A stretch of DNA of 64,000 nt from Setoptus koraiensis (lineage: Eukaryota > Arthropoda): positions 11,656,001 through 11,720,000 of the forward strand of contig CM106585.1 of NCBI GenBank assembly GCA_048013815.1. Direction: 5' to 3'. Positions 46,063 to 56,288 of the stretch are shown piece by piece (position 1 is the first letter of the stretch; each line of letters starts with the position of its first letter). A model generated the notes under the pieces. That model saw only the letters and a program-made list of their open reading frames with translations. It was not told where the DNA came from and did not search any database. Position numbers and translations under genes: made by a program.

Positions 46063-47248
46063 ATGGCATCACAGGCTTCGTTTGGTCCCCTCAGAAACAT
46101 CGTGCGGCCTCTAAAACACTACAACTTGATCAATGAATCGATAGCTAAAAGGGTGGTGGAACGCATCGGCCCCATCGATTCCACCCTCATCGTTCCATAC
46201 AGTGACTATCCGGGCATATTGACAAAAACTCTACTAGGTTCCAAATTCAAAAAGCTTCTGCTAGGTGTGGCCAACAAGTCGGCGAAATCGGAGCTCGAGG
46301 TCAGTGCACAATTCATTTGGTTCACTCAATCTCGACCAAACTCAGGTCTATACCAATTCTCACCCACATCTAATAAAAAAAAATCCAATATCTCTCCCGT
46401 TTCTCTTATCATCACAACAGCACTATATTGAAACAAGCAAATTAAGACACAAAGTGGAGATACTACAACATGATATTCTAGCCAAATCTTACAATGTGCT
46501 CTGCGATGACGATCAAGATCTAATAAAAAAATCCCTCTCCGGGTGTTGTTTTGAGAAAGATTGGAAAAATCTCACAACTAACAAAATTATTGTTCCTCTC
46601 CTAAGATGTAAAACCGAGGCCTCTCTCTTCACCAGCCTTTTCTATCAGATGGCACACAGAAATGGACTACACGTGAATGGAAGAACGGAATTTTACATAT
46701 TTCTATCTGGTCGTCAATACTTATATTTGAATGCCAAACCGAGTGTCAATCTTAACCACTATCGCGGCTCGTCAATTTTATGCAAGACCGTATTCGACTT
46801 ACACCTGTTAGACAGTATGAATCTGAAAGATGCTTTTGATATTTCATTGAAGAGGATTCAGAATACGCAACTGGCTGCCGATCATCCGAGATCAGATGCA
46901 TACAATCAAGTGCACCTTGTAAAACTTACCCCCAAACCAGATGTCTTTGAGAGATTTAGTCCGAATACCCTGTTAGAATACCGATTCCTTGTCAGGCAAT
47001 GTATGCAATCGCGTACAGCATATATTATACTATTCATGGAACGATGGTTCCCCAATTGCCGAGGAGATTTGCTTAATCTCGGTTTCAACGAATCACAAAG
47101 ATTTGGTGATGTTTCATGTGATGATTTGTTGAGGCTGTACTCCTACGTTAGTTCCAGGCCAGATTATTACACGTCTACACTACACGCCGCTGCCTCTTCA
47201 ATTGAGGGCACCATCGAGGAGCTGGAGGAAGCCAGAATGATAATATAG
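46063..47248 (+). CDS. Mitochondrial transcription factor B2-like (rRNA adenine dimethyltransferase family), two exons
   Basis: Exon 1 is 46063-46299 (donor GTCAGT, phase 0). Exon 2 is 46421-47248 (acceptor CAACAG after a pyrimidine-rich tract). The intron is 121 bp and the protein 354 residues. The N-terminal half has the KsgA/Dim1 fold pattern: NLINESIAKRVVERIG, then a diverged S-adenosylmethionine motif I, VPYSDYPGILTKTLL, where rRNA methylases have E-x-NPGxGxLT. The C terminus has LLNLGFNESQRFGDVSCDDLLRLYSY, like the end of TFB2 proteins. The weakened SAM motif argues for TFB2 (a transcription initiation factor for mitochondrial RNA polymerase that has largely lost methyltransferase activity) rather than TFB1. 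A TFB1 or other family member remains possible. It sits head-to-head with RpS3A and in tandem with the Dicer-like gene. Confidence 0.65.
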
Positions 47249-48051
47249 TACTACAATATATACCTAGAGACTCCAATAGTAGACAGGTTGGCAGATCGAC
47301 AAGCAAGCGAGCGAATCGTTGTTGATCGATCGGCTTCATACTAGCATTATTGCGTTATGAGATTATTCTAACTATTTGTTTCCGTTTGACTTAAAAGTGT
47401 AGATTATATGCATCGATAATATCAAGCATTATTTTGCTATTTATACACGTACCTTAGTGTAACACAAATAAATTGTGCATCGTTGCATCATCGCAGTCAT
47501 GCAGCATTATATCGCACCAATTAAAGAAGTAGTCACGTGAAACTTGAAATCCGTCTATTGTCCGTCCAACAGAGCAAAAAATACACATTGTGCTTATGTG
47601 GGCACGCAACTGTCAATGTTCACACATATCTGAGAATAAAATAATGACAGACGACGGTGATTACGGACTTTTTGTGCTTGCCTTAAAAATGAGTTTATGC
47701 TGACGCAACCGATAAACAAATAAGATAGTATATTTGTTGCCGCATGCTGTATCGGGTTATTGTACTTCAAACTGACGATTGACTTGTGAATGATTGCAGT
47801 TGCACACCAGTTGACTCGTCGTTTGAAAAATTGAGCCAGCTCATCCGACAAAACTTCAGACAATGTTAGTCGACACGAGTGGAAGCTCGCAACAGCACCG
47901 TCGACAATAGAAAGCCAATAAGACACGTAAGCTGAAGCGAAAAGCACCACCGGGCGAGGCGGGTTCCCCTCGCCCGTCAAAGGAAGCTCTCAATTATGAG
48001 CGACACAAAAGCTCTATTAAAACTAAAACAGATCACCAGCAGACGGATCCC
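47249..48051. other. Interval between TFB2-like and Dicer-like genes
   Basis: AATAAA at 47467-47472 probably ends the TFB2-like transcript. The Dicer frame is open upstream of its ATG back to 47911, where a TAG forms a possible CAATAG acceptor. Translation of 47911-48051 gives a basic stretch (TRKLKRKAPPGEAG) without a Met, so it may be 5' UTR or the start of an exon. A GC-rich hairpin occupies 47951-47976. There is no room here for a Dicer helicase domain. Confidence 0.5.
47951..47976 (+). other. Strong GC hairpin just upstream of the Dicer-like start codon
   Basis: Positions 47951-47959 (CGGGCGAGG) and 47968-47976 (CCTCGCCCG) pair perfectly, with an 8-nt loop CGGGTTCC. The stem is 9 bp, eight of them G-C, and ends 75 nt before the ATG at 48052. 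Confidence 0.6.
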
Positions 48052-51000
48052 ATGACTTACGAACATTGCATAATCAACGTTGACGAACAGCAAGATCGTT
48101 CGGGACAGAGTAAAGGGAGAACCATAGTAGAGAGGCCCGTCAAGGCAAGCAAAAATATTAATAAATTATTGGGCGGGTTAAAAGTTTTGCCTCAAGATAT
48201 ATTTGATGGCGCACACAGATTCGACCAACTATCTTTTGTCTCGGCTATGAAGACAAAAGATATCAGTTTGCATAGAGCACACACAGCCAAGACAAGCTAT
48301 AATCTGCTCGGGCTTAAATTTTGGCCCATGGAAGGAGCCCGAAAAGAAATGCTGCCTTATTTCCAGCCAATGGTTATTGGACTGATCACTAGTGACGGTG
48401 TGAATTGTCACGAACTGAAAAGCTTGATGCCGCCAATTTTATTCAATCACTACGGAGCGATGAAAGTGGAAATTGTTCAACTGAGTGACACGATGAAGTT
48501 GGACGATAGCGATCATAAATTATATCGGAAATATATGCTCGTCTATTTGACGCGATGTTTCAAATTTAAAAATCTCAATATCGACACATTAAACTGCCCT
48601 TTTTATGTGGTGCCTCTCAAGAAAAGTCTGTCTAATGGCGCAACTGGTAAATTTGTAGTTGATCCGAGAATATTTATAGACGAGATGACAATGAGATATT
48701 CTTACCTAACGGACGACTCACACCGTAAAATTGAGCGCCATTACGTTGTTGTTAGATCGCCAAAAGTTATAAAAAACAAGAATAATGAAATAGACTTTTT
48801 CCTGGTGGACGAGGTGACTGATCTGAAGCCTCATTCGGATCATGTTGATATTAAAAATACAACGTTTGCAAATTTTTTTCAACTTAAGTACGGTTTGACA
48901 GACATAGAACCAAACCAAGCTATTTTCATGGTTAAACAGCTCGCGAGGGACACTGCAAATTTCACATGCTGCAAAAAAATGAATGCCGACACGAAAACAA
49001 AGCCTATTTATTTCCTAGAGGAAACCCTGGAATATTTTCACTCGGACCCCAATTTTCACCTTCAGTCGTTTTATCTGCCTCCTATTATGTTTCGCATCTT
49101 TCAGATGCAGGCCACTAAATTAATTTTGGATGATATCATGCAAGGCTCGGTAAGTTCTGCGGTGGTGCTGAGGTTGTTTTGCGCGGTTTATTTATCATCT
49201 TAAATGGTGAGTTTTGCGAGTGTCATGAGAAAGAAATTTTATCAGGATGCTGATTTACAGTGGATACTTTCTAGTGTTCCGGCGAAAAATGTATAATGCT
49301 CTCATGGTTTAAGCCACTCGGAGTTTAATCCACTCTCGTCCAATATTGGAAGAAACGGTCGAAATGCACGAAAGAGTTTCATTCCGGATGAAAGGGTTGC
49401 AAGCCCCACTCTCATCCGGAGAGAAACACTCGGGTTCGTCTCTTCCGTTTCATCCAGTTGGACGGAATCGTTGCAAGTGGTTTAAACCATAGACTTTCCA
49501 CCGGAACACTAGTGCGGGTCACCTCAGAGCATTCTCCTGGGGAATATCATCCATGCGAGTGATAACTGTAAATCAACATTCAAAATTTTTTTTTCTGCCA
49601 CTAGTAATACTCAAACGAGAGATAAAAATATACTGTGCATGGTACCCTAAGCACCAACATATAGTAGGCTGGACATTCCTAACAAATACTCTATATCGTC
49701 CATGAAGCCCATCCATCTCAACGGAAATAATGTACACCACCAAAAGAATGGGAACGACCAGAATCTATCGGGCATACCAACAACCGAAGTAAACGGGCAA
49801 GACGGGAAATTGTTGTCATCGAATGCTCCAATACTCAATGCCAGCCCTTCTATCGACCGCACAATCGTGGACAATATGAGATTCGACACATTTGAACAAA
49901 AGGTCCAGCAGCCGACTATTGAGCCAATGCTGACGGCTTTAACTCTGAAACGGGCCGGTGATTTATTCGATCTCGAGCGACACGAAAACGTAGGAGACTC
50001 TTTTCTCAAGCTTGTCACTGCCATATTCCTACACAACAGACTAGACCAAGGAGAGGGTGTACTTCATTTAGTGAGAACTAGACTGGTATCAAATGATGTG
50101 TTGTCCAGAATGTCGATGCGCAAAGGTTTGGGAACTTGGGCCGTAACAAGAACTTGTGATATCAAGTATTTGGGTTACTTGTTTGGAGATGTGCCCGCAG
50201 AGGAAAAGAAATTCGAGAACATATTGAAAGAGAAGGACTTGGCTGATATTTTCGAAGCAATTGTCGGATCTCAATTGATACACTTTGGCCCTGTTGCAGC
50301 TATGAGGGCGCTCCGTTGGCTGGGCCTACGCTTACAGGATGACTCGGAACTCATGGCAATGGAGTCAAATAATCAAAAGATAACGATAAAAAATGACAAT
50401 TTGATCGAGAGAGAAGCCAACACAGGAGAGGAATTGTTTTGTAAAATGAAAAATTTCGAGATGATAATAGATTATAATTTTAAGACAAAAAACTATTTAT
50501 TGCAAGCATTTAGTAGGGAATGCAATCCAATTACAATTAAATCCTACGAGCGCTTGGAATTTTTAGGAGACGCCATTTTAGATTATCTTGTCACTCGTCA
50601 TATATTTAATCATGGCGACAAGTCATTCAAACCAGGTGAAATAACAACTATCAGGGAGGCCATAGTGAACAATAGCTCATTTGCCAAATTGGCCATAAAG
50701 CACAATTTTGATGTTTACATTATTCATTGTCAGCAAAAATTGCGCGATCAATTAAACAGAATGAGATCAATTGTGAATGATCTCACTGACAGTGATCGTG
50801 ATGCGGGCCTAGAGGATTTGCTTCGATCTGACGAGACCTTGCACCTAAATGTGCTAGCTGACGTCTTCGAGTCAGTTGCCGGGGCAATATTTCTCGATTC
50901 GGGTAGCTCGCTGGATACTGTCTGGTCGATATATTATCCTATTTTAAAGGACACAATCGATAAGGAGCTACGCGAGCCAACAATAAATCCAGTGAGAAGA

Positions 51001-51303
51001 TTGCACGAATTATATACGGCTCACGGATTGGTAGATTTTAGAGAGCAGCGCCAAGTGGAAGAGAACGAGAACCAAAAGAGGACCCTGTGCGTAATCAATG
51101 GTGTGGGCGAATACATGGGTATTGGTCGTAATTTCCGGCAAGCAAAGTACAACGCGGCGCTAATGGCCCTGAAAGAGAGGCCGTCCGACGAGAAGATAGC
51201 CGAAATAAATGGTATTTCAAAGAATAAAACGAAAATCAAAAATGGAAATGGCAAGAAATGTGATGCGGCAACCACGACGCCGGCCGACTCCGTGCCATGC
51301 TGA
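48052..51303 (+). CDS. Dicer-like ribonuclease without helicase: platform/PAZ, RNase IIIa, RNase IIIb, dsRBD
   Basis: This Dicer family enzyme cuts dsRNA into small RNAs. The first block (48052-49149, donor GTAAGT, phase 0) ends in a PAZ-like region: FFQLKYGLTDIEPNQAIFMV, then LPPIMFRIFQMQATKLIL, equivalent to the Dicer LPSILYRLxxLLLAEEL segment. The second block, open from about 49651 and from Met at 49702, ends at 51303. It has RNase IIIa (ERHENVGDSFLK, residues 92-103 of this block; ADIFEAIVGS, 181-190), RNase IIIb (YERLEFLGDAILDYL, 282-296; ADVFESVAGA, 386-395) and a dsRBD (about 428-497). All metal-binding acidic positions of both RNase III centres are kept. The acceptor joining the blocks is not resolved; 49762 has matching phase. 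No DExD/H helicase or DUF283 is present upstream before the same-strand TFB2-like gene, so the protein appears to begin near the platform. It converges on the NTPDase gene 263 bp away. Confidence 0.85.
49271..49512. mobile_element. Fold-back MITE-like element in the Dicer-like gene's intron
   Basis: The ends are exact inverted repeats (CTAGTGTTCCGG at 49271-49282 and its complement at 49501-49512). The arms stay similar further in: ATGGTTTAA, CCACT, CGTCCAA and GAAACGG blocks occur in the same order on each arm read from its end. The ~242-bp unit is thus an imperfect hairpin without coding capacity, typical of a miniature inverted-repeat DNA transposon. The terminal CTAG is itself palindromic, so a target duplication cannot be told from the terminal repeat. 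Its transposon family is unknown. Confidence 0.65.
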
Positions 51304-51481
51304 GAAGGAGCATGGATGGAGCTGAAAAGTTCCTAAATAGCCTCAAGGTTTCTATTGAATCTCGGATTTTATATATAATATAATTTTATATATAATATAA
51401 TTTTATACAGTATACATTTGGATGCAAGCCATCAAAAAAAAACTCTGCCTTGTTATTAAGGGATAACCGATTTACAGTTAT

Positions 51482-51487
51482 TTTATT
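51482..51487 (-). terminator. Candidate polyadenylation signal of the NTPDase gene
   Basis: AATAAA on the minus strand about 80 bp after the NTPDase stop codon (51567-51569). Confidence 0.55.
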
Positions 51488-51566
51488 TACATTGAAAAAT
51501 TTTGGACTGAACACGTTTTGTTGGGTATAGCTTGTGAACGAGGTTAATTATTGTGACCATCATCTA

Positions 51567-53774
51567 CTAAGAGAAGGAATCGTGGTCAGAGTATGAGTAA
51601 TGGACTCGTGTGGTTCGCGGACGTCTACTTTGCATAATTATTAGCACTAACAATATAAAACTGATGGCAAGCAGGCCAGCAGCGATTATTAGAAATATTG
51701 AGTCTTGCAATATTCGGCTAAATATAGTTCCCTGGTGATAATGAATCTTCGTTGGTTGATGCTCTTGGTCGGACTTCAATTCTATTAGACCGTAGTCTGT
51801 TGCATTGAGAAGCATGCCCATTGTCCAGCCTAAGTCGGCCTCGTTGTTAGTAATATTTTTCACTGAATGGGTAGTGGCATCGATTATTTTCGAAGAGGGC
51901 GACAGAGAAGTTTGAACATTCTGTTGTTTGATTGCATTACCGTTGGTTGGAGTTGCGGATGAAAATATTAAAAATTTCACCTGTGCCCAACTGGTTTGTG
52001 GATCAAACAGATAGTATTTAGTAATCAATTGTTCAATGTAAATCAATTCTAAACATTCTGTGTTCAGATAGGGTTTTGCTAGTTTTGGATAGCTGGCACT
52101 TAATAGTGTCGCATCTAGTTGACACAGTTTTTTGGTGGCCGCCACTAGATCTTGGTGTCGGACAGATTGGCCGCCCAATTGGGTCCGTACCAAATCATTG
52201 GATATTTGCTCTTGTTTAGAAGTATAGTCGACAGGCGACGGACTTAAATTGAGCACCTCTAATACTTTGTTGTAGCCGGATATGGCGACGAAGGGCACAT
52301 TTGGTGGCGGTTTCATCTGTAGTGATTGCTTGGGGCACAGGGCAAAGTATTTTTGGCACTGGCCACTGTCAATGAGTCTATCAAGTAGAGCAACACATTT
52401 GTCTTTGTCGCCCAAACCTCTAAAGGTAAAAGTTTTCTTGGTGACAGAATTAAAGAATCCCTCATACAGTTCATGCTCAACTCCATAATAATAGTCTCTT
52501 GCTTGTCTAGTTGTCACGTTGTTGTTACCATTGCTGCCCAAATGGTTGTTTGTTGGCGCCAATTTAGACCAGGGCGACAATGAACAGGGCGAAGAGAGTA
52601 AATGGGCAATATCTGTCAATTTAGTTAATGAGTTATTTTGTAGACACGGATGCGTGAGCGTCACGTCGGTGTTGTTTGTTGTGTCATTATGTAAATTTTC
52701 GCCTAGTCTAAACGCTCTTGTTGTTGTTGTTGTGTCATTGTTGCTATTGGTGCCATTTTGTTGCTGTTGCTGATGATTGGCCAATAATAAGCTATAATAA
52801 TAGTCTGTTATAAGTATTATCTGTGTTCTTATTGTGGTCTGCGTGAGTCCAATGCATAAATCACTTCTTGTTTTAATCTGATACGGCCTGTTAAACATGG
52901 TTCTCTTGAACACATATTGATCTTGATCCACATTGACACTCAGAGGCGCGCTGTCGGGCCTCAGAACCTCAAATGTCATCTGAGCCGACGATCCGCCAAG
53001 CTCTATGGTGCCAATAGTGGTGACCGTGTCGGGATGCTTTTGCTCACTTGAATTGCCATTGTAATTGTGATTGTAGGTCGTTAAACGTTTTGGCTTGTTT
53101 GCCAATGGCCTCTTGCCATCGTATGTCAGTCGCTTGCATAGATAATTAACCGATAGCCAAGCATACAGAGCCTCCTCTGGTCCACTGATGACATCCATGT
53201 AATCCTTGTTGAGAAAACGCTTAAAACCCATTCTATCAATAGATTCACTTGTCATGCGAATAATTGATTTTGCTCGCTCGTAATCCATTGTCTGAAGGGA
53301 TCTCATACCAGCGGTTGCCCCCAAATACAAATGAGTCTCTTTGTCAGCGCCATTGCTGTTGTTTGTCATTGTTGCTACCAATTGATTTGTTTCAATCATC
53401 TTGATGAATTTGCCTATGCAACCTTTCATTAGTTGTTGCGCGTCGTTTGTTGAATTTATTGATGTCAATGGGCCCCCATTGACACAATAGGACAATTGTT
53501 CTATGTGTAACACGTCTGACAATGGGGCGCCAAGGGCTGCACTGCTTGTGGTAACATTGTTGTTGGTGTCATGTGTCGTCGACGACAAACTATACAAAGC
53601 GGAACGGGTCTCGGTAGAGCCGGCGTCAATAACAATGCCGTAGTACTTAATTGGTCTTCCATTGTGATTGTTTGTCGTAGTGTGATAGATTAATATGAAT
53701 GCTATTGTCAAGCCCACGGCGGTTAGAAGTATCAACAGAGCGAACGATTGAATTGTCAATGATTTGTTGTTCAT
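51567..53774 (-). CDS. Ecto-nucleoside triphosphate diphosphohydrolase (CD39/NTPDase family)
   Basis: This single open frame has 735 residues with one hydrophobic helix at each end (about residues 10-30 and about 693-716). That is the topology of cell-surface NTPDases, whose large lobe faces outside and hydrolyses ATP/ADP to AMP. All apyrase conserved regions are visible in order: ACR1 IVIDAGSTETRSALY, ACR2 LYLGATAGMRSL, ACR3 ISGPEEALYAWLSVNYL, ACR4 GTIELGGSSAQMTFE, and ACR5 near NEADLGWTMGMLLNATDY. The ACR1 loop has STET where many family members have ST-H-T/S. It is longer than typical NTPDases (~500 residues) because of Asn/Thr-rich insertions such as HQQQQQNGTNSNNDTTTTTR. Many N-glycosylation sites suit an extracellular protein. 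Localisation (plasma membrane versus lysosome/Golgi) is inferred. Confidence 0.92.
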   Translation of the reverse strand: MNNKSLTIQSFALLILLTAVGLTIAFILIYHTTTNNHNGRPIKYYGIVIDAGSTETRSALYSLSSTTHDTNNNVTTSSAALGAPLSDVLHIEQLSYCVNGGPLTSINSTNDAQQLMKGCIGKFIKMIETNQLVATMTNNSNGADKETHLYLGATAGMRSLQTMDYERAKSIIRMTSESIDRMGFKRFLNKDYMDVISGPEEALYAWLSVNYLCKRLTYDGKRPLANKPKRLTTYNHNYNGNSSEQKHPDTVTTIGTIELGGSSAQMTFEVLRPDSAPLSVNVDQDQYVFKRTMFNRPYQIKTRSDLCIGLTQTTIRTQIILITDYYYSLLLANHQQQQQNGTNSNNDTTTTTRAFRLGENLHNDTTNNTDVTLTHPCLQNNSLTKLTDIAHLLSSPCSLSPWSKLAPTNNHLGSNGNNNVTTRQARDYYYGVEHELYEGFFNSVTKKTFTFRGLGDKDKCVALLDRLIDSGQCQKYFALCPKQSLQMKPPPNVPFVAISGYNKVLEVLNLSPSPVDYTSKQEQISNDLVRTQLGGQSVRHQDLVAATKKLCQLDATLLSASYPKLAKPYLNTECLELIYIEQLITKYYLFDPQTSWAQVKFLIFSSATPTNGNAIKQQNVQTSLSPSSKIIDATTHSVKNITNNEADLGWTMGMLLNATDYGLIELKSDQEHQPTKIHYHQGTIFSRILQDSIFLIIAAGLLAISFILLVLIIMQSRRPRTTRVHYSYSDHDSFS

Positions 53775-53850
53775 GTTGACGAATGGCGGTTGTGATGATA
53801 ATTAACTGGTTGCGATAAAAACAATTATGTCTACTCTACATTTAGTCTTG

Positions 53851-53881
<31 letters not shown>

Positions 53882-54154
53882 CGTTGCTTTGCCGTCTCTA
53901 TACAGATAGCTTTCTGTATATATAGTTTCTTACTAATCGCTTGAACATTGGCGAGAATTCTCGTTGTTGATAACTAAAATAGAGGCACGATACTTGCATG
54001 GATAATCAGTCTGCGAACGGAGAGCTTCATCTTCGATTTCGGCGGACGCTTTCTGTCGGTGTTGCTGCTGCGGCGGGAGCTGCCGAGCGAACGAAAAGTG
54101 CAAATGTTTCACGCTGCACGCGGTGAAAGTCGCCGGTTCCTTCCGGTTCGCCGT

Positions 54155-54270
54155 GGAATGTGGAAATGCTGGAATGTGGAAATGCTGGAATGTGGAAATG
54201 CTGGAATGTGGAAATGCTGGAATGTCGAGGTGCTGGAGTGTCGAGGAGCTGGAGTGTCGAGGTGCTGGAA
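54155..54270. repeat. 16-bp minisatellite, about seven copies
   Basis: Four near-perfect units of TGGAAATGCTGGAATG (at 54161, 54177, 54193 and 54209) are followed by about three diverged units of the form TCGAGGTGCTGGAGTG. Both strands are open by chance across the array. Confidence 0.85.
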
Positions 54271-55552
54271 TAGACTACGGTGAAGGCACCCGAAACGCGA
54301 CGGAAGCTGAAATGAGAATCATTTTCTCCGCACATGCGTATGCCTCGACAAATAGGTCTGCAACCCAATCTGGTTGGCTGTATTCAAAAGTGGCGCTTTC
54401 GGAGCGGTCTGGGTCCCAAAAATTCTGGTATTCTTCAGATATTTTTCTGTGTGTTTCATCTGACACGGTTCCTCTGTTCAATTGTGCCGGAACCAATGAC
54501 TTGTTTCTTCACTTTTGTCGATCATATTCATGCCAATGGTTTGTCTTATCTTGAGATAACTTAACTAGTGATTTAGTTGATGTATCGGAAATCTGATATG
54601 TAAAGATCATCGTGTTGGAGAAAATGTGTGTGTGTGTGTTATAAAATGTGAAAATAAATAAACTACGATCAGAACAAGAAAATAGAGCTAGAATTGGCAT
54701 CTAACTCTTGACATCGAGATATGAATTATCGCCTATGATCGCTGGTCTTGTAAGCTACGGATAGTGATTAGGACGAGAAAATTGTCGCTGACAAACAGCT
54801 ATCAACTTGTTGCAATCACTGTATTTGATGAAAACACTTGCTTTGCACGCATAACAATCCTATCGATTGAATTGATGAGACCACGATATTGCACCGTTAT
54901 CTATTGATTAGCATATCTTGCTACTCACCCTTCATTTGGATCGTAGGGAGGTTACGAACGTAGATCTTTATCTTCTTCTTCTTCTGGCTGCGTGATGATA
55001 TGCTTGTTCGTGTCATTCATACGGACAACATTTGTTGTTGAAACATTGTTGATCTTCGTGCACCAGATAACGACTCTAAAACGAGAATAAACTTGCTTTC
55101 GTCTCGGGCGCAAGTGCCAGACAAGTGCGCGAATCGATCGAGCCCACCGAAATAGCTACAAAACATGCCGATGAAAACAATAGCCAGTTTGAAGGCATTT
55201 ACGAGAGACTTGTTGAATACACTAGTCACTGCGCCACAAAACTCTAGTGGCAATTTTGAGAGTTTTATTCACAATTTGCGCTTTCACTCGCCAATGCACC
55301 TACATGTAATGTGTGTCCGCGATTCGAATCTACAGCAAACTGTCACTGGAACCAATTGTCACTCACAATACAATTCAATGCGAGCGATAACGACGAAGTC
55401 GACATGAACTTGACAATGAAATGTCAACCAAAGGTTGTCGTATCATATACAACTCGTAGGCATCGAGCCAAAAGAAATTTGTTTCTGTTCAAATCTGTCT
55501 GATCTGTTGTTTGTAAGCCGACGCAACCAATTCGAAACAGCAGATCACACAA

Positions 55553-56282
55553 TTCTTTTGTCAATGAATGACTATTGTTATACCTGTTGGCTTGCATAAT
55601 AATAATCCGGCGCCAATAAAAATGACGTACGGCTTGTCACTACGCAATGAATTTGATATGAGTTATTATTATATTTTGGAGAGCATTCAGCAGATGTAGT
55701 GAGAAACGAATTTGTATCGTCATCGTCATACAATAATATGGCGAAACATACAAACAACCTTTGCTATGTTTAGCTAATCGTAGACAAAACTGTCACGAAG
55801 GCAATTTTATTGTCGCGGGCATTATGTATAACAATATATCTCTCATGCGAACGTCCAACCATCCACTTCCCTCAAAGTGTCGAGCGTGGATGAACGGACA
55901 ATAACTGGATGAATGGAACTCAATATACATGTAACGAGAAACAGCATTTATCTAATAATTTAAATCAATGAGGTGACGGTTGTTCATACTCCATCCGAAT
56001 CTTTGGTATAAACCCATGTCTTCTAATAATCTCTTCCATCTCAGAAAAGAACAACTAATATCATTAAAACTTCGGATGTGCTCAAGATGTATTATACAGC
56101 CACACCGGAGACCCCCGCCCGTGGATATCTGGAAGGTTATCCGAGAAAACCAATCTCTCTCCCAATTATTCAGTATGAGCAGATTCATTGCGTAGTGACA
56201 AGCCGTACGTCATTTTTATTGGCGCCGGATTATTATTATGCAAGCCAACAGGTATAACAATAGTCATTCATTGACAAAAGAA
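55553..56282. mobile_element. 730-bp element or inverted duplication with 100-bp perfect inverted repeats
   Basis: Positions 55553-55652 are the exact reverse complement of 56183-56282 over all 100 bases, and similarity stops sharply inside. The 530-bp centre is unrelated unique DNA with one short minus-strand frame (55952-56188) of unknown nature. Long perfect terminal inverted repeats suggest a non-autonomous DNA transposon or a recent inverted duplication. No transposase and no clear target duplication are visible. Both arms contain AATAAA (plus strand 55615-55620; minus strand 56215-56220). The right end lies six bases from the ABCG stop codon. Confidence 0.7.
56215..56220 (-). terminator. 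AATAAA in the right inverted-repeat arm, candidate ABCG polyadenylation signal
   Basis: It is the nearest AATAAA downstream of the ABCG stop codon (about 70 bp) and lies inside the inverted repeat. Confidence 0.45.
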
Positions 56283-56288
56283 CTGTGT

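Larger units (their letters stand above)
53775..56288. other. Intergenic region between NTPDase and ABCG genes
   Basis: No protein gene is supported over 2.5 kb. It holds a GT repeat (53853-53880) close to the NTPDase start, a 16-bp minisatellite (about 54155-54270), a short GT run (54626-54640) and the 730-bp inverted-repeat element 55553-56282. A 13-mer, GATCGTAGGGAGG (about 54940), also occurs near 24870. Confidence 0.5.

Noticed and set aside
55310-55345. GATTCGAATC resembling a tRNA T-loop/B box
   Set aside because: No A box, acceptor stem or anticodon arm can be placed around it; the same holds for similar matches at 16608 and 60567.
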